Assembly: GCF_040720935.1 (NCBI RefSeq)
Contig: NZ_JBFDAE010000007.1
Span: 167,034 to 231,033 of the forward strand
Origin: Jejuia sp040720935
Lineage (GTDB): Bacteria; Bacteroidota; Bacteroidia; Flavobacteriales; Flavobacteriaceae
DNA length: 64,000 nt
Direction: 5' to 3'
The translations under genes and the position numbers were made by a program. Below are positions 16,953 to 25,529 of the stretch, piece after piece. The notes under the pieces were generated by a model. That model was given only the letters and a program-made list of their open reading frames with translations, ran no database searches and was not told the origin of the DNA. Every line of letters starts with the position of its first letter. Within the stretch, counting starts at the first letter, position 1.

Positions 16953-18659
16953 TTAACTGTTTTTAATTTGTTTTGCAGCGTGTTCTGCGGCTCTGGCTGT
17001 TAATGCCATATAGGTTAGCGACGGATTGGTACACGCCGATGAGGTCATGCAAGCACCATCTGTTACATATACATTAGGCACGGTATGAATTTGGTTATGC
17101 TTATTTAACACCGATGTTTTGGGGTCGCGCCCCATTCTTGCAGTGCCCATTTCGTGGATGCCAATACCTGGCGCATGCACATCATTACGTTCCTTAATAT
17201 CGGTAAAGCCAGATTTTTCCAACATTTCTACCGCTTGGGCAATCATGTCTTTTCGCATGGCATATTCGTTGGCTTTCCATTCCGCATCAAACGTGATGGT
17301 CGGTAAACCCCATTCGTCAAGTTTATTATAATCCAACGTCATTTTATTATCGTGGTTAGGTAAACATTCCCCAAAACCTCCTAAACCCAAACGCCATTCA
17401 CCGGGTTTCAAAATACGTTCTTTTAATTCTTTACCATAACCTAATTCTGCAATGGGTTCATCATAATCATTCCTACTAGCGCCCCCTTGATAGCCATAAC
17501 CTCGTATAAAATCTTTTCTTTCAGATTTTTTATCGCCTAAATTTCTGAATCTCGGAAGATAAACCCCTCCAGGAATTCGTCCTTTAAAATAGTTGTCCTC
17601 AAAGCCAGAAATTTTACCCGAGGCTCCTGCACCTAAATGATGGTCCATGATATTATGCCCCAATTCACCCGAATCATTGCCAAGTCCATTAGGAAAACGC
17701 TCCGATTTAGATTGCAATAAAATAGAAGTTGATGCCATTGCCGAAGCACAACAAAAGATGACTTTAGCATTAAATACCAATTTCTCTTTGGTTTCAGCAT
17801 CAATGACTCTAACACCAGTTGCTTTTTTCAAAGTATCATCATAAATAATTTCATGTACTATAGAAAACGGACGAAGTGTCATGTTTCCTGTACGTTCCGC
17901 AGCGGGTAAGGTAGAAGAATTACTGCTAAAATAAGCGCCAAACGGACAACCTCTTATACATCTGTTCCTGTGCTGACAAACACTTCTGCCCTCATGGGTT
18001 TTGTCGCCAGTAATGTGTGCCACCCGTCCATATGTAACAACACGATCATCATAATATTTTGCAATACTTTTTCTAAGATAAGCTTCAACACAATTCAATG
18101 GCATTGGAGGCGAAAAAATCCCGTCTGGTAATTGCGGTAGCCCAAGGTTTTCTCCGCATACGCCAATATAAGATTCAACATAACTGTACCAAGGTTCAAT
18201 ATCTTTATAGCGGATGGGCCAATCCACACCGTGTCCATCTTTTTTATTGGCTTCAAAATCTAAATCACTCAACCTGTAACTATGTTTGCCCCACATAATG
18301 GAGCGTCCGCCAACATGATAGCCTCGCATCCAATCAAAACGTTTGGTCTCATTGTAAGGATGTTTTATATCATCTACAAACCAATGTTTACTGGCAGCAT
18401 CGGTTGTATAGCCTGTTCTGCTTTGTTTGTGTTGTCTTTTTAAGTCTTCTGCTGATGGGTCTCCCCGCAATTCAAAATCCCACGGATCCATGTGCATTGT
18501 GGGGTAGTCGCCATGTTTTACCATTCTACCACGCTCCAAAACCAAGGTTTTTAGCCCTTTTTCACAAAGTTCTTTTGCTGCCCATCCTCCAGAAATGCCT
18601 GTGCCAATTACTATGGCATCATATAATTCTGAAGATTCTATAATTGGATTAGTATTCAT
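16953..18659 (-). CDS. GMC family FAD oxidoreductase (probable glycoside/sugar 3-dehydrogenase)
   Basis: 568 residues. The ADP-binding fold GTGISGGWAAKEL lies at about 19-31 and the GMC signature region GGRSIMWGKHSYRL at about 118-131. A Cys-rich segment CQHRNRCIRGCPFGAYF is seen in gluconate and glucoside dehydrogenases. The C-terminal catalytic His/Asn pair is in GIHEMGTARMG and NPSLTYMAL. It has no signal of its own and would be exported with the Tat-tagged small subunit encoded next. Relatives oxidise C3 of glucosides or cyclitols, or C2 of gluconate. The three DUF1080 genes nearby favour the C3 activity. It heads the minus-strand operon and is divergent from the 18865 operon across 205 bp that must hold both promoters. 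Confidence 0.88.
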   Translation of the reverse strand: MNTNPIIESSELYDAIVIGTGISGGWAAKELCEKGLKTLVLERGRMVKHGDYPTMHMDPWDFELRGDPSAEDLKRQHKQSRTGYTTDAASKHWFVDDIKHPYNETKRFDWMRGYHVGGRSIMWGKHSYRLSDLDFEANKKDGHGVDWPIRYKDIEPWYSYVESYIGVCGENLGLPQLPDGIFSPPMPLNCVEAYLRKSIAKYYDDRVVTYGRVAHITGDKTHEGRSVCQHRNRCIRGCPFGAYFSSNSSTLPAAERTGNMTLRPFSIVHEIIYDDTLKKATGVRVIDAETKEKLVFNAKVIFCCASAMASTSILLQSKSERFPNGLGNDSGELGHNIMDHHLGAGASGKISGFEDNYFKGRIPGGVYLPRFRNLGDKKSERKDFIRGYGYQGGASRNDYDEPIAELGYGKELKERILKPGEWRLGLGGFGECLPNHDNKMTLDYNKLDEWGLPTITFDAEWKANEYAMRKDMIAQAVEMLEKSGFTDIKERNDVHAPGIGIHEMGTARMGRDPKTSVLNKHNQIHTVPNVYVTDGACMTSSACTNPSLTYMALTARAAEHAAKQIKNS

Positions 18660-18864
18660 TTTTTTATAAAAAAGTTAAACAAGAATTTAATAAAGATTAA
18701 GGTTTATTTTTATTAATAATGCAGAAAATAATAAAAATTTTTATAATAAATGGAAAATTAACTATTTTGCAGTTGAGAAATGTTTAAATTCTTTCAGTAG
18801 AATAAACATTATAGATTTTATTTCCTTATTTATTTCAATTTTAATAACAAAAGAGACAACTTTT

Positions 18865-19833
18865 ATGAAGCGTAGAGATTTTATTGTAAAAACTTCCCAA
18901 ACTAGTTTGGCATTATCGGCTTTAGGACTTTATGCTTGTAAAGATTCAAAAGAGAAAAAGATATCGAAACAGGATGTACTTGAAACTATTGAAAAATCGG
19001 GAGAATTGTTCTTCAGGATTTCTCTTGCTGAGTGGTCTTTTCACAGGGCTATACAAAGTGGAAAAATGGATAACTTAGATTTTGCTGCAAAATCCAGAAG
19101 TATGGGTTGTGAAGGTGTCGAATATGTGAATGGGTTTTTTAAGGACAAGGCAAAAGACATGTCCTATTTAAAAGACATGAAAACCCGTGCCAATTCTGAA
19201 GGTCAGCAAAATGTGTTGATTATGATAGATGGCGAGGGGAATCTAGCTGATGCAGATACTTCAAAGCGATTGAAAGCGATTGAAAATCATCACAAATGGG
19301 TGGAAGCGGCACATTTTTTAGGCTGTCATGCTATTCGTGTGAATTTGGCTGGTGGACATGAAAAAGAGGAAGCCGTAAAATCTGCTGTTGACTCTTTAGA
19401 AAAATTAGCAGAATTTGCGAAAGGTTCAAATATTAATATCTTGGTTGAAAATCATGGTGGTTTTTCTTCAAACGGCGAATGGATGACCGATGTGTTTTCA
19501 AAAGTGGAACATGACAACTGTGGCACATTACCGGATTTTGGAAATTTCTGTATTAAAAAAGATAAAGATCGTAAGTGTGTAGAAGCCTATGACAAGTATA
19601 AAGGCATGCAAGAATTATTGCCGTTTGCAAAAGCGGTAAGTGCAAAATCTTATGAATTTGATAATGAAGGCAACGAAACCACAATAGATTACCACCGTAT
19701 GATGAAAATGGTAAAAGATGTTGGCTATAAGGGTTTCGTAGGGATTGAATTTGAAGGCCACGGCATATCAGAGGAAGCAGGGGTAAAAGCGACAAGGGAT
19801 TTGCTCCTAAAAGTAGGCAAACAACTGTCTTAA
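18865..19833 (+). CDS. Exported sugar isomerase/epimerase-like TIM barrel
   Basis: 322 residues. The twin-arginine-type start MKRRDFIVKTSQTSLALSAL is followed by a Cys (LYACKDSKEKK) suited to lipid attachment, so it is probably an exported lipoprotein. The xylose-isomerase-like barrel (45-320) has metal ligands in NILVENHGG, CGTLPDFGNF, SAKSYEFD and FVGIEFEGHG. It begins the plus-strand operon that continues with the MFS transporter 26 bp later. The activity is probably isomerisation, epimerisation or hydration of a keto sugar. The substrate is inferred from neighbours only. Confidence 0.8.
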   Translation: MKRRDFIVKTSQTSLALSALGLYACKDSKEKKISKQDVLETIEKSGELFFRISLAEWSFHRAIQSGKMDNLDFAAKSRSMGCEGVEYVNGFFKDKAKDMSYLKDMKTRANSEGQQNVLIMIDGEGNLADADTSKRLKAIENHHKWVEAAHFLGCHAIRVNLAGGHEKEEAVKSAVDSLEKLAEFAKGSNINILVENHGGFSSNGEWMTDVFSKVEHDNCGTLPDFGNFCIKKDKDRKCVEAYDKYKGMQELLPFAKAVSAKSYEFDNEGNETTIDYHRMMKMVKDVGYKGFVGIEFEGHGISEEAGVKATRDLLLKVGKQLS

Positions 19834-19859
19834 CACAAACTAACCAAACCAAAATATAC

Positions 19860-21032
19860 ATGGAACAGATAAATAAAAATAGATTATTTCTAGCCAGTTG
19901 TTTAGCCTTAATTACTACCGCAATGACGTTTGCTATCCGCGCACGTTTAGAAACAGTTTTTGGGCCAGAGGGCGTAGGGCTTACACTCGAACAAATAGGC
20001 TATGCTTTTGCGCCTGCTTTTTTTGGGTTTACCATAGCCATGATTATTGGAGGGCCGCTGGTTGATTTGTTGGGGATTAAAAAAATAACGTGGATGGCGT
20101 TTTTAACCCATGCTATTGGTATTGTGTTAACACTTATGGCAGATTCTATGACGTCTCTTTTTATAGCCACTTTATTTATAGGTATTGGTAACGGTTTTGT
20201 GGAAGCCGCGCTAAACCCTATGATAGCCTCAATGTATCCCAATCAAAAAACCAAAATGCTGAATAGATTTCATGTATGGTTTCCTGGAGGCATTGTAATT
20301 GGCGCCATTTTAGGCTGGTTAATTATGGACGTTTTGGGCTTAAGTTGGGAAATTATGGTAGGCACATTATTCATTCCATTGGTTATTTATGGGCTGCTGT
20401 TTTTTGGTCAAAAAATTCCTGTTACAGAACGTGTTCAGTTGGGCATTAGCAATAAAAAGATGTTTTCAAGTGTTTTAAAACCACTATTTTTATTCATGGT
20501 TGCTTGCATGTTTTTGACCGCTGCTTCAGAATTGGGGACAACACAACGTATCGAATCGCTTCTTAAAGAATCGGTTTCTGCGCCGTTGTTGGTACTCGCA
20601 TTTATAAATGGTATCATGGCGTTGGGTAGGTTATCTGCTGGTCAAGTAGTCCATAAACTAAAACCTTCGGGTATGTTGTTATATTCTGCTATTTTTACAT
20701 TTATCGGTTTATGGATGCTTACGGTTACTAGTGGCGGGATGACCTTTGTTGCAGCAGCAGTTTTTGCCATTGGGGTTACATTCTTTTGGCCAACCATGTT
20801 AGGGTTTGTAGCCGAATATTTGCCGGAAACTGGCGCACTCGGACTCTCAGTAATGGGAGGCGCAGGCATGTTCTCAGTATCAATTGTATTGCCAATTATG
20901 GGAAACCTCATGGATAATGCAAGTGCTTCGGAAGCGTTAAGAACTATGTCTATTTTGCCTGCAATTTTAATTGTGGCATTTTTAGGATTACATATTTATA
21001 TGAGAAAACAATACAAAATTTCAGAAGCCTAA
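19860..21032 (+). CDS. MFS transporter, probably for a (keto) sugar
   Basis: 390 residues with about 12 hydrophobic spans. The motif-A-like loop GGPLVDLLGIKK follows helix 2, and PNQKTKMLNRFHVWFPGG lies between helices 4 and 5, as in sugar-type major facilitators. It is an inner-membrane proton-coupled importer. It lies between an exported TIM barrel and a cytoplasmic Gfo/Idh/MocA protein (6 bp downstream). This makes it the likely step moving the periplasmic product into the cytoplasm. Confidence 0.86.
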   Translation: MEQINKNRLFLASCLALITTAMTFAIRARLETVFGPEGVGLTLEQIGYAFAPAFFGFTIAMIIGGPLVDLLGIKKITWMAFLTHAIGIVLTLMADSMTSLFIATLFIGIGNGFVEAALNPMIASMYPNQKTKMLNRFHVWFPGGIVIGAILGWLIMDVLGLSWEIMVGTLFIPLVIYGLLFFGQKIPVTERVQLGISNKKMFSSVLKPLFLFMVACMFLTAASELGTTQRIESLLKESVSAPLLVLAFINGIMALGRLSAGQVVHKLKPSGMLLYSAIFTFIGLWMLTVTSGGMTFVAAAVFAIGVTFFWPTMLGFVAEYLPETGALGLSVMGGAGMFSVSIVLPIMGNLMDNASASEALRTMSILPAILIVAFLGLHIYMRKQYKISEA

Positions 21033-21038
21033 TAAACT

Positions 21039-22184
21039 ATGAGTAGAAAATTAAGAATGGGAATGGTTGGTGGAGGCACCGGCTCATTCATTGGAGATGT
21101 CCATAGAAGAGCAGCGGCAATTGATGGCATGATTGAATTGGTGTGTGGTGCATTTAGCAGTACCGCGGAAAAATCCATTGCATCAGGAATAACCTTAAAT
21201 TTAGAAGAAAGTAGATGTTATGGTACTTTTGAAGAGATGATTCAAAAGGAAAAAGAATTGCCTGAAGCCATCCGAATGGATTTTGTAGCGATTGTAACGC
21301 CAAATCATATGCACTTTCCGCCAGCAAAAATGGCTTTGGAAAATGGCTTTCATGTGGTATGTGATAAACCGGTAGCGTTGACTTTGGAAGAAGCAGAAGC
21401 ACTTCAGAATATAGTTGAAAAAAGTGGAAAACTATTTGCATTGACCCACAATTATACAGGCAATTCCATGGTAAAACAAGCGAAAGCCATGGTCGCCAAA
21501 GGAGAATTGGGGAAAATCAGAAAAATACAAGCACAATATCTTCAAGGTTGGTTGTCCACCTCTTTGGAAAAAACAGGACAAAAACAAGCCGCTTGGAGAA
21601 TTGATCCCAAAAAATCTGGAATTGGCGGTGCTTTAGGGGATATCGGAACACATGCTGAAAATTTAATAGAATACATCACAGGTTTAAAAATAGAAGAAAT
21701 TGCTGCCGATTTAGGAAAATTTGGGGAAGGTCGCATTTTGGATGATGATGGCAATATGCTGATACGTATGGAGAATGGTGCAAAGGGCAGTATTTCTATT
21801 TCGCAAATTGCTTTAGGCGAAGAAAATAATTTGGCAATTAAAGTGTATGGCACCAAAGGAAGTTTGGAATGGCATCAAGAAAACCCGAATGAATTAATAA
21901 CACGTTGGTTGGAAGCACCTAAAAAAATATTCACCCCAAATGGTAATGGTTTACATGAAGAAGCGTTGGAAGTTTCCAGAATTCCAGCAGGTCATCCAGA
22001 AGGGTATTTAGAAGCATTTGCGACGATTTACAAAAAATTCGCAACACATTTATCTGCCATTAATAATGGTGAAACCATAGAAAAACTAGATTACCCAACA
22101 GTTGAAGACGGCATCCGAGGTATGAAATTTATTTATGCTGCGGTTGAAAGTGATTCCAATAATTCAGCGTGGACAAAAATTTAA
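21039..22184 (+). CDS. Gfo/Idh/MocA family NAD(P)-dependent oxidoreductase
   Basis: 381 residues. The N-terminal Rossmann fold begins LRMGMVGGGTGSFIG, with CDKPVALTLEEAE (the EKP-like catalytic lysine motif) near 108-120. The C-terminal alpha/beta substrate domain carries GGALGDIGTHAENLIEYITG, with the family's D-x2/3-H catalytic pair. No signal peptide, so it is cytoplasmic. Such enzymes reduce 3-keto-sugars or interconvert inositols with NAD(H). In this operon reduction of an imported 3-keto sugar back to the aldose is the simplest role. It starts 6 bp after the transporter gene. Confidence 0.87.
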   Translation: MSRKLRMGMVGGGTGSFIGDVHRRAAAIDGMIELVCGAFSSTAEKSIASGITLNLEESRCYGTFEEMIQKEKELPEAIRMDFVAIVTPNHMHFPPAKMALENGFHVVCDKPVALTLEEAEALQNIVEKSGKLFALTHNYTGNSMVKQAKAMVAKGELGKIRKIQAQYLQGWLSTSLEKTGQKQAAWRIDPKKSGIGGALGDIGTHAENLIEYITGLKIEEIAADLGKFGEGRILDDDGNMLIRMENGAKGSISISQIALGEENNLAIKVYGTKGSLEWHQENPNELITRWLEAPKKIFTPNGNGLHEEALEVSRIPAGHPEGYLEAFATIYKKFATHLSAINNGETIEKLDYPTVEDGIRGMKFIYAAVESDSNNSAWTKI

Positions 22185-22195
22185 AAACAGAATCC

Positions 22196-22228
22196 AGACC
22201 TGTCAGGTTTTTAAAACCTGACAGGTCT
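22196..22228. repeat. 33-bp dispersed palindrome (CCTGTCAGG type)
   Basis: Arms AGACCTGTCAGGTTT and the exact complement enclose a 3-nt loop. It begins 12 bp after the stop of the Gfo/Idh/MocA gene and could act as a transcript 3' hairpin or a processing site inside the operon. Confidence 0.9.
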
Positions 22229-22296
22229 CAAAATAAAATTGGCGTTACCGAGACATCGGGAATCTATAAAAATAAAGTATAATATTAAAGTACTCA

Positions 22297-22330
22297 GTTT
22301 CTCCCCCATGGGGAGGTTAGGAGGGCTTTT
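22297..22330 (+). repeat. Dispersed CTCCCCC palindrome with TTAGGAGGGCTTTT tail
   Basis: The stem CTCCCC-CAT-GGGGAG is followed by GTTAGGAGGGCTTTT, placed 16 bp before the ATG at 22346. The tail contains AGGAGG, which resembles a Shine-Dalgarno sequence, although the spacing is long here. Confidence 0.8.
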
Positions 22331-22345
22331 AGTTAGGTAGAGATT

Positions 22346-23398
22346 ATGAAAACATTAAAAGGGCCAGCAGTATTTTTGGCACAATTTGCAGGAAGCGAAG
22401 CACCATTCAATTCGTTAGATGGGATGTGCAAATGGGCTGCCGATTTAGGGTATAAAGGCATACAAATCCCAACATGGGAAACGAATTTGATTGATATTGA
22501 AAAAGCTGCCGAAAGCCAGACCTATTGTGATGAACTAAAAGGAAAAGTAAACTCGTACGGCTTGGAAATTACCGAATTATCGACCCATTTACAGGGGCAA
22601 TTGGTAGCAGTAAATCCAGCTTACGATACCATGTTTGATGGTTTTGCACCAGAGCATGTTAGAAAAAATCCAAAAGCAAGAACGGAATGGGCGATAGATT
22701 TTGTTAAGAAATCAGGAACTGCAAGTGCAAGATTAGGGTTGAAATCCCATGCAACGTTTTCAGGAGCGTTGATGTGGCACACCGTATATCCTTGGCCACA
22801 GCGACCAAACGGATTGGTAGAAATGGGCTTTGCGGAATTAGCAAAACGATGGACACCGATTTTAAATCATTTTGATGAAAAAGGGGTTGATGTGTGTTAT
22901 GAAATCCATCCGGGCGAAGATTTACACGATGGGATTTCATTTGAGCGTTTTTTAGAAGCTACAGGAAACCATAAGCGAGCAAATATATTGTACGACCCTA
23001 GTCATTTTGTGTTACAACATTTAGATTATTTGACGTTTATAGATTATTATCACGAAAGGATTAAAGCATTTCATGTAAAAGATGCAGAATTTAATCCGAC
23101 CGGAAAACAAGGAGTTTACGGCGGTTATTCCGATTGGAAAGATCGTGCAGGACGTTTTAGATCTTTGGGCGACGGACAAGTAGATTTTAAAAGCATTTTT
23201 TCAAAACTAACGAAGTATGACTGTGATGTTTGGGCGGTTATGGAATGGGAATGTTGTATAAAATCATCCGAACAAGGCGCAAGAGAAGGTGCCCCATTCA
23301 TTCAAAAACATATTATTGAAGCGGCAGAACGCAGTTTTGATGATTTTGCAGGTGGAGATATTGATGAAGGGCATTTGAAATCAATTTTGGGAATTTAA
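22346..23398 (+). CDS. Cytoplasmic sugar phosphate isomerase/epimerase-like TIM barrel
   Basis: 350 residues with no signal peptide, unlike its two relatives in this locus. The xylose-isomerase-like barrel has metal-site residues in VCYEIHPGEDLHDG, NILYDPSHF, IKAFHVKDAEF and AVMEWECC. The segment YDPSHFVLQHLDY is common in barrels paired with Gfo/Idh/MocA enzymes. It probably interconverts a keto sugar made or used by the 21039 oxidoreductase. A palindromic repeat with an AGGAGGG tail lies just upstream, and the DUF1080 lipoprotein gene starts 12 bp downstream. Confidence 0.85.
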   Translation: MKTLKGPAVFLAQFAGSEAPFNSLDGMCKWAADLGYKGIQIPTWETNLIDIEKAAESQTYCDELKGKVNSYGLEITELSTHLQGQLVAVNPAYDTMFDGFAPEHVRKNPKARTEWAIDFVKKSGTASARLGLKSHATFSGALMWHTVYPWPQRPNGLVEMGFAELAKRWTPILNHFDEKGVDVCYEIHPGEDLHDGISFERFLEATGNHKRANILYDPSHFVLQHLDYLTFIDYYHERIKAFHVKDAEFNPTGKQGVYGGYSDWKDRAGRFRSLGDGQVDFKSIFSKLTKYDCDVWAVMEWECCIKSSEQGAREGAPFIQKHIIEAAERSFDDFAGGDIDEGHLKSILGI

Positions 23399-23410
23399 AC
23401 TGAACTACAA

Positions 23411-24214
23411 ATGAAAAGAATTTTAATTTTGTTAATAGGCCTTTCGCTTTTTTCCTGTAATCAAAAGCAAAAAGAATCAAAAGAGATTTCAAAAGATCAG
23501 ACAGATGAAGTGTTAGTAGAGCCAACAACTCCAGAAGAAACCGAATTCTACGAACCAGTACCGCCAACAGTAAATCCAACGGGACAAAACGGAGTGCCTA
23601 GTGATGCTATTGTATTGTTTGATGGCACTAGTTTGGAGGAATGGGTGCGCTCTAAAGATAAGGCTGAAGCAACGTGGATTTTAAATGAACAGGAAAAAAG
23701 TATGATTGTCCATCGTGCCGATGATAGCATTAATGCAACTATTCAAACTAAAAAGAAGTTTGGTTCTGTACAGCTTCATCTGGAATGGAAATCTCCTGAG
23801 CATATAAAAGGAGACGGGCAAAACCGTGGCAATAGCGGCGTGTTTCTTCAAGGAAAATACGAGGTGCAAATTTTGGATAACAATGACAATGATACTTATG
23901 TAAACGGGCAGGTTGGGTCGGTTTATAAACAATCCGTTCCGTTGGCAAAAGCCTCAGTTCCAACAGGGGAGTGGAATACTTACGATATTATTTACCATGC
24001 GCCAGAATTTAATGACGAAGGCGAAAAAACTAAATCAGCCACCATAACGGTGATGCACAATGGTGTGTTGGTTCAAGATCATTTCGAAATAAAAGGGACA
24101 ACCGAATATATTGGTTGGCCCAAAAACAAACCTCATGGCAAAGGACCAATTGTGTTACAAGACCATGATAGCCCTGTGAGTTATAGGAATATTTGGGTTC
24201 GAGAAATTAAGTAA
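23411..24214 (+). CDS. DUF1080 lipoprotein (3-keto-glycoside hydrolase/lyase-like)
   Basis: 267 residues. The lipoprotein signal is LLIGLSLFSCNQKQ (Cys16), followed by an acidic, proline-rich linker (20-62) and a DUF1080 domain (about 65-267). The domain opens IVLFDGTSLEEWV, has NRGNSGVFLQGKYEVQILD and closes with VLQDHDSPVSYRNIWVREI. These are the same core features as in the proteins at 8506 and 15535, so the locus has three paralogous surface or periplasmic enzymes, possibly for different linkages. It is probably the last clear pathway gene of the plus-strand operon. Confidence 0.87.
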   Translation: MKRILILLIGLSLFSCNQKQKESKEISKDQTDEVLVEPTTPEETEFYEPVPPTVNPTGQNGVPSDAIVLFDGTSLEEWVRSKDKAEATWILNEQEKSMIVHRADDSINATIQTKKKFGSVQLHLEWKSPEHIKGDGQNRGNSGVFLQGKYEVQILDNNDNDTYVNGQVGSVYKQSVPLAKASVPTGEWNTYDIIYHAPEFNDEGEKTKSATITVMHNGVLVQDHFEIKGTTEYIGWPKNKPHGKGPIVLQDHDSPVSYRNIWVREIK

Positions 24215-24241
24215 TAAATAGAAAAATTAAATTTCTAACTA

Positions 24242-25039
24242 TTGGGAGATATTTTTGATATTATCATTGCGGTTCTTGTATTCACGATTTTTATACTTTT
24301 AATTCGCTTAGCTTTTACTTACAAAACTAAAAGTGAAAGAGAGTATGAGGAGAAACTCAAAAAAAGTTTAGCAGACGAATATATTATTGACCCAGAAACA
24401 GGTGCTAAATTAACATTGGAACAAGCTGAGTCTGGATATTGGGTTGCACATGATAATGAGTTTAATACTGTTTCTGAAAAAGATATTGATAAACTACCTA
24501 CCGAGGATGAGAAAATTGCCCATATTGCTTTAAACTATTTGAAAGGGAGTAGAAATTACATGAAAATTGAACTGTCTGAAATTCAGTTTAACGTTATAAA
24601 AGAGACTAAAATTTTAAACAGTTATGATGATTGGTCTTATTCAAATCCATTTAAATTTGAGAAAGGAATAGTCTTTCTTCCTGTTCCTGAGTTACATGGG
24701 AATAATCACTATCAAATTGATTATGCTGAATCTCATGTGATGTTTTGGGTTAATATTAAAAATATAAACGGACATTACCTGTTTCGGGAAAAGACATCTT
24801 CTGAGAAGTTTCTGGATTTATTAAGGAACGATGATGAAATAAAATTGCAAAATTACGAGTGCTTTACGTTTAAAAAAAGCTTGAGTTTTATTCTTATAAA
24901 ACCAATAATTGAAAGTTTTAAAAATGAAAAAGGTCTAGAGGTTGAGCTTCATAATGATAATCTATTTATCAAAAACACCAAACTTGTTAATTTGAGTGAT
25001 ATAGAAAACATCGAAAAAATTATAAAACAAGTTTCTTAA
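24242..25039 (+). CDS. Hypothetical single-span membrane protein
   Basis: 265 residues from a TTG at 24242. The preceding in-frame codons are TAA and CTA, so no ATG is available upstream, and the next Met would delete the membrane span. Residues 4-27 form one transmembrane helix (DIIIAVLVFTIFILLIRLAF), followed by a charged segment and a soluble region of about 200 residues with no motif I recognise. It starts 27 bp after the DUF1080 gene. It is AT-richer than the sugar genes and may be unrelated to them. Confidence 0.6.
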   Translation: MGDIFDIIIAVLVFTIFILLIRLAFTYKTKSEREYEEKLKKSLADEYIIDPETGAKLTLEQAESGYWVAHDNEFNTVSEKDIDKLPTEDEKIAHIALNYLKGSRNYMKIELSEIQFNVIKETKILNSYDDWSYSNPFKFEKGIVFLPVPELHGNNHYQIDYAESHVMFWVNIKNINGHYLFREKTSSEKFLDLLRNDDEIKLQNYECFTFKKSLSFILIKPIIESFKNEKGLEVELHNDNLFIKNTKLVNLSDIENIEKIIKQVS

Positions 25040-25228
25040 ACTCTAAACTGATGATTGTTTAGGGTAATTGTTTGAAATTTCAAGAGATGTGTCATGTATT
25101 TTTTTATCAAAACTTGTAATTTTTAAATTTTTTAAAACAAAACCTTGGAAAAAGCGAGATTTACACAATTTTTCTCAAAAACCATATCATTTTTAGGCGT
25201 TTATAAAATAAAGCCTTAGTTTTACACC

Positions 25229-25303
25229 ATGGAAAATTTAAAAAATAAAATACGTTACGTGTTCCGCAGGTTGCCCGCAAGCAACCCCCGTCGCCGCTTT
25301 TAA
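25229..25303 (+). CDS. Arginine-rich leader peptide of the arg operon (24 aa)
   Basis: ATG at 25229, TAA at 25301-25303. The peptide begins MENLKNK and continues IRYVFRRLPASNPRRRF. It has six arginines in 24 residues: one pair, and three consecutive Arg codons (CGT CGC CGC at 25289-25297) two codons before the stop. CGC looks uncommon in the surrounding genes, where AGA and CGT dominate. The frame lies directly upstream of an operon made almost entirely of arginine-synthesis genes. This is the expected design of a ribosome-stalling leader peptide for arginine-responsive control. Coding is inferred from composition and position only. Confidence 0.68.
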   Translation: MENLKNKIRYVFRRLPASNPRRRF

Positions 25304-25411
25304 TCTTCATTTAAAGCAAAATAAGTACGTAATTTTAATTTTTTCATAGTGTCCAAAATTTTTTTCATAGTATATCAAAAGAGAGTTAATTTGTTAATTG
25401 ACAATAATCCC

Positions 25412-25453
25412 ATGCGCTGTATTTTTCCACGTCGCCCGCAAGGGTGTGTTTAA
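25412..25453 (+). CDS. Second short Arg-containing ORF in the arg leader (13 aa)
   Basis: ATG CGC at 25412 reads MRCIFPRRPQGCV to a TAA at 25451-25453, with three arginines, two adjacent. It shares the string GTCGCC and the following CCGCAAG with the first leader region. It is too short to judge by itself. It could be a duplicated leader or a chance frame over a GNRA-loop hairpin (25433-25446). Confidence 0.3.
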   Translation: MRCIFPRRPQGCV

Positions 25454-25529
25454 TTTTATTGAACTAGGTGCGTCCAGTTCAGCAACTAAAAAAATAGAAA
25501 AGTAATAGACATTCAATACAAACTAAGAT

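Larger units (their letters stand above)
25040..25529 (+). promoter_or_regulatory. Leader region of the arginine/proline operon
   Basis: 490 bp without an ordinary gene. The sequence TAGTTTTA (25217-25224) resembles a Bacteroidota -7 element 5 bp before the leader ATG at 25229, although no good -33 TTG was found. Two short ORFs with arginine codons lie at 25229-25303 and 25412-25453. Hairpins can be drawn at 25385-25402 (GTTAATT with AATTGAC) and at 25433-25446 (CGCCC-GCAA-GGGTG, GNRA loop). A third is at 25460-25481 (TGAACT with AGTTCA). None has a strong U-run, so an attenuator is inferred from the leader peptide, not shown. Confidence 0.55.

Noticed and set aside
25251..25300. tRNA-like or GC-rich structural RNA in the arg leader
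   Set aside because: No acceptor or T-loop pairing could be drawn; the GC-richness is explained by the Arg, Pro and Ala codons of the leader peptide.
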